Origin: Chromera velia
Lineage: Eukaryota; Sar; Chromeraceae
DNA length: 35,626 bases
Direction of reading: 5' to 3'
Assembly: GCA_018398765.1 (NCBI GenBank)
Contig: JAHBMJ010001103.1
Span: forward strand, 1 to 35,626
The position numbers were made by a program, and so were the translations under genes. The notes under the pieces were generated by a model. The model searched no databases. It was not told the DNA's origin and saw nothing but the letters and a program-made list of their open reading frames with translations. Positions 22,688-34,147 of the stretch are shown piece after piece. How positions within the stretch are numbered: position 1 is the first letter of the stretch; each line of letters starts with the position of its first letter.

Positions 22688-25600
22688 GATGCAGCGAGGG
22701 AAAAAAGAGATCCATCGTGAGAAAAATCAAATGACAGGCCCACTGATGCCGAATTTGGGAAAACACCACCTCACGCAGGTAAACTCATGAAGGAAGGCAT
22801 TCAGCTGACCGCCTGAATTGTCACAGAAGGAGGGGGATCAGATAATACCCTCTCATCATCATCTGGCCCCCCCCCGTTGCTCTGGATGCCGCTGGCAAGA
22901 AGGACGTTTGTGTAGGCGTTCAGGAAGATGGCCGGGGAATGAATGGCAGAAGTGTTGACGAAAATTGCGGGACGAATGGGAGCCTCGGCCCAGGGGGGAA
23001 TCGGCTTCTGCTTCTGTCTTTTCTTCTGCTGTTCCCTTTCTTTCTTCTTCCCATTGGCGACTATCCTCTGCTGTACGTTGTCCCAGAAATCTTTTCCTAC
23101 TTTTGGGAGAGTGTCCTCCTCACCGGCAGAGGAAGAGAAGAGGTCTAGGCCCTCCCTGAGGACGGACAGAGCGGCAGCCGGAGCGTCCGAGTCGGGGTCG
23201 GTGTGGGGAGTCAGCGGGGCGACAGGGGGAAGGGGCAGCTGGGTAAACACGAAGCCGCCCCACCTGCGTGTGTGAAGAGAGGGATGTATGGATGCGTGTG
23301 GGATCAGGATCGGAACATCTTGCAAGCACATTGGTTGATTGATGCATCTCGCATGAAGACACACACAGGAAGAAAGACGCACCAAAGAACGACGGATCGA
23401 TCGAATGATCTCCAGGCAGCCAGGCAGGAAGGAATACAGGTAGGCGGGCATGAATCAAAGAAGAAAGGCGTGGGCAGAGACAGAGTGGGAGAGAGAGAGA
23501 GAGAGGTCTGTGCAGGAAGCCGGTGATTCATTTGAGGGAGGGAGAGAAGAATGATGATGCTTGCAGCAGCAAGACAGAAAGAGACGGCTTCCTTCGCACT
23601 TTCTTTTTTAAACATCGATCGATCCGATCTTTCTTTCGTTGCTCTGCTCTGTCTGTCAACCTTGTGATTGATGGTCATTTTTGCCTTTTCCTCCGTTCCC
23701 TTGTTCAATCATTCATTCTGTCAAACCCCCTTAGCAGCTTGCATGATCATGCACACAGCGACACAAGGGGGGGGGGGGGNAAGGGGGGGGGGGGGAGAGA
23801 GGGAAAACGAACGACTCACAATGAAGGGAAGAAATAGGGAGAATTCATGAAGCAGACACAAAAAATGCGCGACCTTTTGATACAGTTCAACGAACACGCA
23901 GAATGAATGAATGAATGAACGAACGAATGGGTCTGGGTCAGTCGACGTTCACGTCTGGATGCCTGCTGAAAGAATATTTTCTCTTCTCTTTAACGGACCG
24001 AGATGCTGCAAAATCGTTCCTCGTGGCCAGAAGATTGCAAGAGAAGTTGTGCCTGCAGGCTTGACATGAGAATCAATGAATCAGAGAGACAGAGATGGAC
24101 AGAGAGAGAAAGGGGGGGGAGAAACCTGAGGACGACAAATGGTGCAATGATCTTCAAGGAGGGACAGACGATTGAATGAAGAAGAGATACAGACAGAGAC
24201 TGAATGGACAGATACAAAAAAGAACGAAAGCCGAGAAGAGATACAGAAATTCAAAAAGGTATAGAGCATAGGTATAGATTCAACAGGAGACGGCATAGAG
24301 CTCACTCACTCACTCACTCACTCACTCACTCACCATTCCTCAATCTCCTCCTCTGTAGGCTTTGACTGCCCTTCGAAAATTCGATGAGACAATTCTTCTT
24401 CCATGCCCAAAATTGCCCTTTCTTGGGCTTTCTCCAACTGCTTCCATCTCTCTCTTTCATTCTTTGATGCGCCCTTTCCTCCTCGTCTCTTCTCCCGCTT
24501 TCCCTTCAGCAGACGCATCATCCTTCGAGCTTCCTCGTCCCTCGCCTCCGCAGACTCGCTTCTGACTTCTCCTGGCTCTGTGTCCTCCTCCTCCCCTTCC
24601 TCCTCCTCCTCCTCCTCCTCCTCCTCCTCCTCTGCCGGCTCTCTCATCGAAGACTGATCTTCATCTTCTTCCCTTTGCTCTTCTCCCCCCATCCCCAATT
24701 TGCCTTTCAATGTGTCCCTATTCTTTCGAAAAAACTCTAGGCTCTCTCTCTTCATCCGATCCTTCAGTTCCCCCCCAATCTCCTCGGCCCTCTCTATCTC
24801 CCGACTCATACGGGAGGCCCAACCGGGGAGCCCTTCATTCTCTGTCGGGGTCCCGTCTTTGTCAGTAGGCAGACGGGAAGTCAGAGACAGATCCTGAAGG
24901 AAGGCAGGGCCATGCATCCAGGCACAGGCAGGCAGAGAGAGAGAGACAGGAGACGGGCAGGCAACGCGAATGAATGTTGACTGACTCACAGAGGAATGCA
25001 AACAGCTGCTCTTCCCTTCTTTGTGTACAGCAAAACGAAAGCCAGAGAGAACGTCCTCTCCTCCTTGGCAGAGAGAACATGCAGAACAGAACCCCCTCAA
25101 GCGAGAGGAGAGGAGAGCAGCCTTTCCTTTCCTTTCAGACATTTCCCTCCCAAGCGAGGACTGCAGGACACGGGGAAACTTCATGTGAAGAGACAAGGGA
25201 ACAAACGAATTACATGCAGCCAGAATTAATGCATCCACAGGAGTGATTGCTCTTCCTTCCTGGCGATCAGGCAGATGGAGCCTCGGAAATCCCTGGGCGA
25301 TTTATTTGTCTGAACCCCTCCCCCCCCCACACACACACAGAGGGAGGGAGAGAGAGAGAGAGAGAGAAACACCATTTGTGCACACCCAACCAACCCCCCC
25401 CCAACCGACCTACCGGGTTTGCGTCCCAGATGCCTCTCTGCACCCCAACGCGGAGAATCGGGTCCATGTCCGACGCCACTGACGCCTCAACTCCCACAGG
25501 GACCACGGAGAACGGCCCGTCTTGGACGTATGCCTGCATGCGTGTCCATCACCGCATTTGCATGCATTTATAGTCTCACATGAATTAATGTGTTTCATGA

Positions 25601-26120
25601 TACCATGCAGTGGACTGTGACCCTCTTCATGCTGCTTCATAACAGAAAGGACGACGACCAACAGGCAGAAGACAGACACATCGGAGTGATGTGGCATGTG
25701 AAAGAGGGAGAAAGAGAAAGAGAAACAAAAAGAGTTGATTCAACAGACACACAGCAGACAACAACAACACACCGCCAAAAACAACCATGCAGCCCTGCAG
25801 GCGCACCGACCGGCTGCTTCAGTTCTTTCAAAGAAAGAACTCGAGCCTCTGAGTCAATCTTTGGTACCAGCTGCACAGACAGAATGAGGGGCGGGAAATA
25901 TGAATCTGTAAACGAATATAGAAAGGATGAAAAATAAATTCAAAAAGGGCTGGGAGATGAGAGAGCGAAAGAAAGGAAGGATGATACCGCACAACGAAGA
26001 AAAAAGCAAAAAGCGCTTCATGAACTTCACGCACAGAACGTACGAACGCACGCACTCACATAGAAAAAAAGAGAGAGCGCCAGAGAGAGAGAGAGAGAGA
26101 GGGAGAGGGAGAGGGAGGGG

Positions 26121-26180
<60 letters not shown>

Positions 26181-29100
26181 ACAGGACAGAACTCCTCTTC
26201 CCCTTCCCCCCACCTGCAGGGCTCCAAAACCTGCCACTTTCATACATACAATGCATACATAAAATGAATCCATACACCCACCTGCAGGGCTCCAAAACCC
26301 GCCACTTTCATACATACAATGCATACATAAAATGAATCCATACACCCACCTGCAGGGCTCCAAAACCCGCCACTAGGAGCACCACGGGCAAAATCAGCTG
26401 GCAACAGGCAGAGCGCAGATCTCTTCTCGTGTACCTGTAAGAGAATCAAGCAAGCATGCGTGCGTGCGTGCGTCCGTCGTCAACCATGCAGTCGCTTCTC
26501 CAACGCACCATGACTGAAAGAAGGAAGCTGAAAGACGAAGGAACGACATATACAAAACCGCTTCCGAGGGTCAACCAGACACATGCAGAAGAAGCAACCA
26601 CACCCACCCCTCGGGTATCATGCAGATTGACGCACGCAAGACACCAGCGAGAACGGGTTGATTGGACCTCCCGTCCGTTCACCCATTCTTCAAATGGAAA
26701 GAAATACATATCTAAGACCAGAGAGAGAAGACGAACGGCGGCCGTCCGCAGAGTTTTTCCTTCTTGTCCACCCACGCACCCACCCACGTACCCACCGACC
26801 GAAGTCTCTTGACCGTCAACGCTCCAAATTGACGACGAAACAATTCGCAACCTCCAGTCACAACACCCTGCTGGTCATCAAGCAGACCGTCCGTCTCTGC
26901 CCCAACCCCATCTAAGACTCCCCCCCCTCCCTCTTCAGCAGTCTCCACAACCCTCCCCCCTGTTCTCTGAATTCGCCCCTTCGGCCCCCCATGCCCGTTC
27001 TCTTTCTCCTTCTCTAGCAATTTCACCTCCATTTGCCCTTTCGCATCAGTCAAAGATCCGTTCTCCCTTCCCTCCCCTCCAGCATTCACTTGTGTCGTCA
27101 AGGGACCAGAATGCGATTTATTCGTTTCCGTCTGCAGACTTCGTTGAGACACACCCTCTTCTCCCTTTTTCTGCTTCTCCTTTTCAACGCTCTCCTCTGT
27201 CCCGTAAAGCAACGCCATATACCCTCCTTGTCTCTCCTTTCTCTTCTCGCCCCTCCTTGCAACCCCACCCCCTTCCTCTTCATCCTCCCCAGCCTCAGTC
27301 TGCCTATCCTCCTCCCCCCCTCCCCCCCCAACTACAGAGATCGAGGCCCGCCCGCCCCTCAGGCCCTCCGGAGATTCCCCCGATGCCACCCGGAGAAACA
27401 CGTCCTCCAGAGCCGTCACAGAAATCCCATACGACAAAACCCCCAAACCCTCCAAGTCACTGTCGATTGCACTGAACAAAGAAGGAAAACGGGATGCGGC
27501 AGAGAAGGGAAGCTTGTAAGATAACTCCGCCCCAACATAAGCCGACATGACGGCGTCCGGACAGTGCGCCTTCACCATTGTGTCCAGGACTCCAATTCTT
27601 TCCGTGTCGCCGTCTGCCGTCACTTCTCCGTTGCGGCTTCTCTTTTCTTCTTCCCTTTCCCGTTCAGGCGATGCAGCTGTGTGGGGTCTCGTTGCGTGCG
27701 TCGATTTGCTTTCCGGCCGTGCCTGGTTGGCCAAAATGAAGGAGAGCAGGTACCCGCAACCGTAGGCTTTCTTGAGGAACAGGGAGGAACCGCAGCACTC
27801 CAGCCGCCCCCTGCAGGTTGTGTGTGTGTGTGTGTGTGCAGCTTGCGGTTTCAGCAGATGTGTTGTTTCTTGTGCAGGTCCGCAAACCGGGTTCGCGCAG
27901 ACAGAAGTGTTCGCTCACATTGGGCGCGCTTTGCACGAGGGAAGGAAAAGAGGCAGTGTGGGACGGAAAGGAGGATGGAGATCCCCAACACAGTCAGCCA
28001 ATTCTTTTTCCTTTCAGCGCATCGTTGCTTGTGTACGGGAGCGCATCAGTCAGTCACTTAATTATTCTATCAGACACCCCCCCGATTCCACTCACACGAA
28101 GAGAGACGGAGGACCTCTGCGCGCTGAAAAAGAAGCTTCTTGGAGACGGGAAGGATATGCATACAGGGAGAGATTGCAAAGACACCACGGCAGCAAACAA
28201 ATACCCCCCCAAACGGACCAACCAATACCGATGCAACACAAGAGTCAGTCCCCTACACTCCACCTCTCTGTCTGTCTGTCTGTCTGTCTGCCTGTCTGTA
28301 GTGCGCCTATCTACCCACCCACGCACGCACGCACCGACCTGCACATGATCGCAATTCTGTCCCCGAGAACGTCTGCCTCGTCCATGTAGTGCGTGCTGAG
28401 AAGTACAGCCCTGTTCCTCTTCAGCCGCTTCAGGAGTGTCCACAGAGACCTCCGACTGTACGGATCCAGCCCTGCACACACACACACACACACACACGAA
28501 GATCCAAACGGAGAAGGAAGAGAGGAAAGAAAGAAGATCGAGTGAAGGAAAGAGTGCAGAACAATCAGAAGAGCAGAAGAGAAAAAGAAAAACAGAGGGC
28601 CGGCTCTGCAGCCCCCTGAAGGGAGGGAGATGAGATGATGGATGTGACAAACATTTGTGCCAATACACCATGGCAAAACTTTGTCGCAGGACCCATGCAA
28701 ACCGTCTTTTTTCAATCCCATGTCACCCACGCAAACCGAAGAAAGCAAGCAAGTACTGAAAGAAAGAGGACTTTGAGCTGCAGGGCAAAGTGGAGACAGG
28801 AGAACTGTGTCCTGGCCTGCCTGCCTGCCTGCCTGTCTCTTCCTGTATGCCTACCGCTTGTGGGTTCATCCAGAATGACAAATTTGGGGTCTCCGATGAA
28901 AGCGATGGCCACGGAAAGTTTCCTCTTCATGCCCCCGGAAAGTGCTTTGGCAAACGACTGTGCTTTTGCGGACAGGCCTGCCTGGCTGATCATCTCAGAG
29001 ACCGCTTTTTTGGTCTCGGCTGCAGGGCGGGAGGGACAGATACTTAAAGTGTGCACTCCATTCTTTCTATCTAGGACAGCAAACCTAGCTCTCTCTCACT

Positions 29101-31932
29101 TGGTGCATGAGGAGTTCGCTTTGCCCTGTGGCAGGCCATACGGGAAGCTTCTTTTTCCTTCTGTCTGCCTACATGCTAGCAGTCACACCGTTTGCAAGAA
29201 TTGCGCAAAGACGCTGACTCGTACCATGCTAGCGGACTGCAAAGATGACGAAGTTTCGCCGGAGCTAAAGGGAGGATAGAGCTGGTTGGAAAAGCAAGGA
29301 GAAACGGAAGACTCATTCGTTTTTCTTCTTGAGGGAATCAACCACCCCCGGTACTGCACATCACACATTCATACGTAGACTACTTTCTTCTCTTTCTCTC
29401 TTCTCTTTCGATGCTGTCAGAAGAACGCAACTACGAGTGGCTCTTCTCTCTACTCACCTCGGGGCACTCCCTTAAAGGCTGCGAAGAGGCAGCATTTATG
29501 AAAATAAATGTATGCGCTCACCTCGGGGCACTCCCCTGAAGGCTGCGAACAGGCCGACGTGCTCTTCCACCGTCAGTGTGTCCCAGAGGACGTCGTGCTG
29601 AGGACAGACGCCCATCACCTTCCGCAGCTCTCGCGTGCCCTCTGGAAGTCTGTGTCCGAACGCCTCGATGCTTCCAGAACTGGGCTTCAGCATGCCTGCA
29701 GACAGACAGGCAGACACATACATGCAGACTCGGATCGAGCAGCTAGAGCTAGGGTCTGCGGCGGCTTGATTCTTTTGCATCTATATGTTCATGTACCGAT
29801 TCTTTACATCAACTTCACACAATCGAAACGGCAGGCGACAGTGCACGTGGGCGCCCTTGAACACACCGAGTCAGTCCCCACTCTGTCTGTCTGTCTCTCT
29901 CTCTCTCTCTTTTTCACACACTCACACACACACAGATTACGGAGCCTCTGTCTTATTAGGGAGCCTCTGTCAGATCAGTAGTCCCCCATGACAAGCAACA
30001 AAACAACCCACCAGTGAGCATCGACATGGTGGTCGTTTTCCCTGCGCCGTTGTGTCCGAGGAGGGCGAGGATCTCGGAGGGGAAGAGGGTCAGAGAGAGG
30101 TCATCCACCGCCCTCAGAGTCGTTCCCCCGTCCAACGAGAAGGTCTTTGTCAGGTTCCGAACGCACACACACTCACCGGACTGAAGGAGCTGCCTGTACC
30201 CTCCACTCGCATGCAACTCCTCCACCGTCCTCGAACGCCCCGCTGCTGGAGACGGGGAAGGAGACGGAGACCTCTCTGGGTTCTCCCCTCCTTCCCCCTC
30301 ACTCTCCCTGCTATCTGTCTGTCGTTCTCCGGGAGGGAGAAGACTTCCAGAGAGACGCCCAGAGTCGGCCGGGACGACGCGACGAGCCTGACCGAGCTCA
30401 AAGAAGTAAGCGAAGGGAAGCACAGGGGAAAGTCAACCAGAGAGCCCGGAGCCCCAACAAACAAGCACAGAATTTCAAAAGTAAGCAAACGTACGGACCA
30501 ACCGCCATCCATGGAACAGCAAGATGACTTCCTCAGCGGCCTCCACCTCTCTCCAGTGCCACACCAACACACACACACACACACACACACACCACACCAC
30601 CCAGACAGACTGACCTCTTGTCTCTCCCAAAGAGAAGTCCCACAGCAGAGAGACGAGCCCACCCGCACAGATCCCTTCACACACGCCCACACTGCCTGGA
30701 GAGGAAACAGAGGAGAACGCCGGGGCCCAAAGTCTGTCGGCAGGACCTGCCTCGAACACAACCAAGCAAGCAAGCAAAGGAGTGAGCAGGGAAGTGAAGA
30801 GGTACGCAACAGAGTAAAGAAGAGAGCGAAGAAGAAAAGCCTCGAGACCTTCAGGCGAACAGGGAGGGGGCCACCAAGAAATCAAGAAAGCGAAGCGAGA
30901 AGAAAGTAAAGCCAACCCGCAACTAAGTAAACGAAAGAGAAGCAGGCCGGTGGGAAACCACCAGCAACGCAAACGACCGTGTCAGGCAGTGCTTTGCAGC
31001 TAAATTTTCAAAAGAATGGCAAACATGGCCAGAGCACAACATGTCAAAAAAGGCCACACACAAGAGAGAGAGGGAAAGGGAAAGAGCGAAACAGATAGAC
31101 AACGCAAGATGCAGTCAAGACGGACGGACGGACAGACAAAAAGCCCCACTTCCTTACTGACTGACTGACTGACTGACCGCATCGCAGTAGAGGGCGAGGA
31201 GAAAGAAGAGGAGCGAGTCCAATGTCAACATCAGGAGTCCGTCCCCAACGCTCCACTTGTTCGTCTGGTCGTACAGGGAGAAGTTCGTCACGCCGATTTG
31301 GCCCCTCTCAAGGGAGGCCAGCGAATCGATCGACATGCGGAAGGCAACCTGCACAGAGGCAGGTAGAGAGCCATGCGGATTCAGCTACAGTGAAAAACCA
31401 AGTGAAGAAGTGCATTTTTTGAGAAAAGTCCTTCTCGTATACGCGTGTCACTCTGAGCTTTTATGACATGACCGCTTATTGATAGATGAATAAGACAACA
31501 TAGAAGAGGCCTTCCTGTCGGTGTAAAAGCCACACCATGGCAGCCAGGGAAAGATGGAACGAGTCTCGCCCTCGGCTGCAATGAAATGCTGCATCCTCTT
31601 CCTTACAGTACACAAAGAGTGCTTTTTCCAAATTCTGTCGAGACCATCCCTCATCTTTTCCCTACACGAAAGGAAGAAGAGCGTTTGTCGGACAACAACA
31701 ATCTGAAAAAAGAAAGAGAGAAAGAGACCAACCTGAGGCGCCACCGCCGCTGCAAACCGGACGGCTCTCGGGGTCCCCTCTCCGAGAGCGAGGTACACGA
31801 ACATGACCAGAAAGAACAACATCACCTGCATACCCACACACACAAACATACACGAAGTGACACACACACACACACACACACACACGCAGCGGGTGGGGCG
31901 AGAGGAAAAGAAAGAAAAGGAAGAAAACAAAA

Positions 31933-31963
<31 letters not shown>

Positions 31964-31968
31964 GAAAA

Positions 31969-32000
<32 letters not shown>

Positions 32001-32722
32001 AAAAAAGAAAAGAAAAGAAAAGAAAGAAAGAAAGAAAGAAAAGAAAGAAAGAAAGAAAGAAAAGAAAGAAAGAAAGAAAGAGAGAAGCAATGTCGTTCGC
32101 CGTCTGAGAGAGAATACAAATTGCCTCTAAACGCTTCAGGCCTCTTCTAAAACAAAATAATCTCACCGCCCCACTCCACTCCCTTGCCCCCCTCCTCTAG
32201 CTCACCCCGATGGTGGCTGCCGGTTTGGCTTTTGAGAACAGAGTACTAATGAAGAATGCGAAAGAAGTGGCAGCGACTCCAAAGAGCAAGAAGATCAGAA
32301 TCACGAGGCCGAGGTCTGAGTACACCAGAACGCTCCCCAGCCGGAGGGTAGAGGCCATCAGCACGGCAATGAGAAGGAACACAGTCAAAGACGTCAGCGC
32401 CCAGGAGGTCCAGAACGCCATCTCCGATAGGCCCATCATGCGCATTCCCTCTCGTATGCGGGTCTCCTTCTCAACGACCACCGCCGAGATCAGGCGGGTG
32501 AACGGAAAAGCGAAACACACAAAGAAGATCATCGACAGCAAGGGCGCCCCTGCACAGAGGAGCCACTCACACAGGCAGGCAGACAGACAGTCAGACAGAG
32601 AAAGGAATCATGTTGGACTTTTCACATCTTTCTTCTTTTGCACCGGGAAACATTCTTCCTTCCTTCTTTTCTTTCTGTATATTCATCTGTCTTTCTGCGG
32701 CATGCGTGCATGCACATGTACG

Positions 32723-32809
<87 letters not shown>

Positions 32810-34110
32810 CAAAGCGCGAGGCAATTAATTCTCGCTCCTCCATTCTCACTCCTGATCGGATTGTGCATCCATGCAGAGGAACGTCAGGTCGGTCCCCGCC
32901 CATGCTGCAGCCACCCGCCGATTCAGTCAAAATCCCTTCTGGGGTCTTGACGCACGCATGAATCCGCTCACTGAAGAAATGTAGTCTTTCTCTCGAGCAG
33001 AGCCGCACATCGTCCCATGCAACCACCAGCTTCCTCCCTCCCTCCCTCCCTCCTTCACCCCGAAAGAACTCGATCCCTCCATGCAACGGACAGCCAGAAA
33101 CACCCACAGAGAGACAGACAGACAGACGGACGGACAGACAGACAGACAGACAGACAGGCAGGCAGACAGACAGACTGGCAGACAGACAGACAGGCAGACC
33201 TGCACTCATGAAGAGGTCCTGCTGGAACCCGACGGTGGGGAATTTGACCATCACGGGTTGGTACAGGGGAGGGAGGTCGAAAATCGCGTTGGGAAGCTGC
33301 AGGAAGTCTGCCGTGGTGTCCCCCGTCAGCCTGAGTGCCTCTTCAAGCTTTTCTGCTGCTTCCGAAGCAATCACGTGACTCCTCAGCCCATCCTTCTGCT
33401 GTCTCGTCGCCCCGACTCCTCCATCAACCTCCCCCCCTCGACCGACCAAGTCGGACAAGGCAGGCCTCCTCCCTTCTATCTCTCTCTCAATCCACCCAGA
33501 CTGCTGCCCAATACTTCCGTCTTCTTCTGTTTGATTTCCATCGCCCTCCGCAGGCCCCAGCAGTCTCCTCCTCGAGTCAGCAGAAGACAGAAAAGGACTG
33601 CTACTACCCTCTCGCTTTTCTTCCTCTGACGAAAGAAGAAGAGGGAGACGGGAAGGAGAAGGGGACGTCCGTTGTGTTCTCGGAAAGGGAGGGAGGCCAG
33701 TTCGCGTGCGTGTGCCCTCCCCGAGTCCCTCCTCCATCACCTGCACGCCGTCTGCCCCCGCCCCATTGAGGTCCACATGCTTGGAGGTGATGTAAGTGTC
33801 CACCAACAGCTGCAGACCTAGAAACCCACTCGACACGTACCTGCAAGCATGCATGCATACAAACCAACTGAGCATACACAGTTACGCATCAGCCCCAGAC
33901 CACCACACGGCGACTGCTGCTCTAGTCGTGTCTCTCTCCACCGTTCTACCCGTTCCCCCCCCGCCGATCCATCGATAGACCAACAGACCAACGGACCGAC
34001 CATGCGAATGCGTTGGTGCCCCGCGGATCCATCAGGTTCGGGAATGCAAAATTCGAGGAGGTGTCGATGTCCACCTTTCCCTTGAAGCCCCTGGCTGTGC
34101 GGTTGAACTG

Positions 34111-34147
<37 letters not shown>

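Larger units (their letters stand above)
20588..26434 (-). other. ABCA section: TMD2 with extracellular domain 2
   Basis: Exon 26434-26350 encodes the first helix ([16 protein letters not shown]). The next four exons form the loop: a 560-nt exon rich in Glu with about 12 consecutive Glu from a (CCT)n tract at 24596-24632, then 23263-22810 with [20 protein letters not shown], matching the conserved HxxPxxxNxxxNxLL of ABCA loops. Exons 22431 to 20588 give the helix bundle, including the coupling segment [12 protein letters not shown] and [18 protein letters not shown]. The last helix is in the following exon ([16 protein letters not shown]). Confidence 0.88.

Noticed and set aside
31448-32150. 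Long Phe/Ser- and Lys-rich frames
   Set aside because: These are translations of the (GAAA)n repeat in an ABCA intron.
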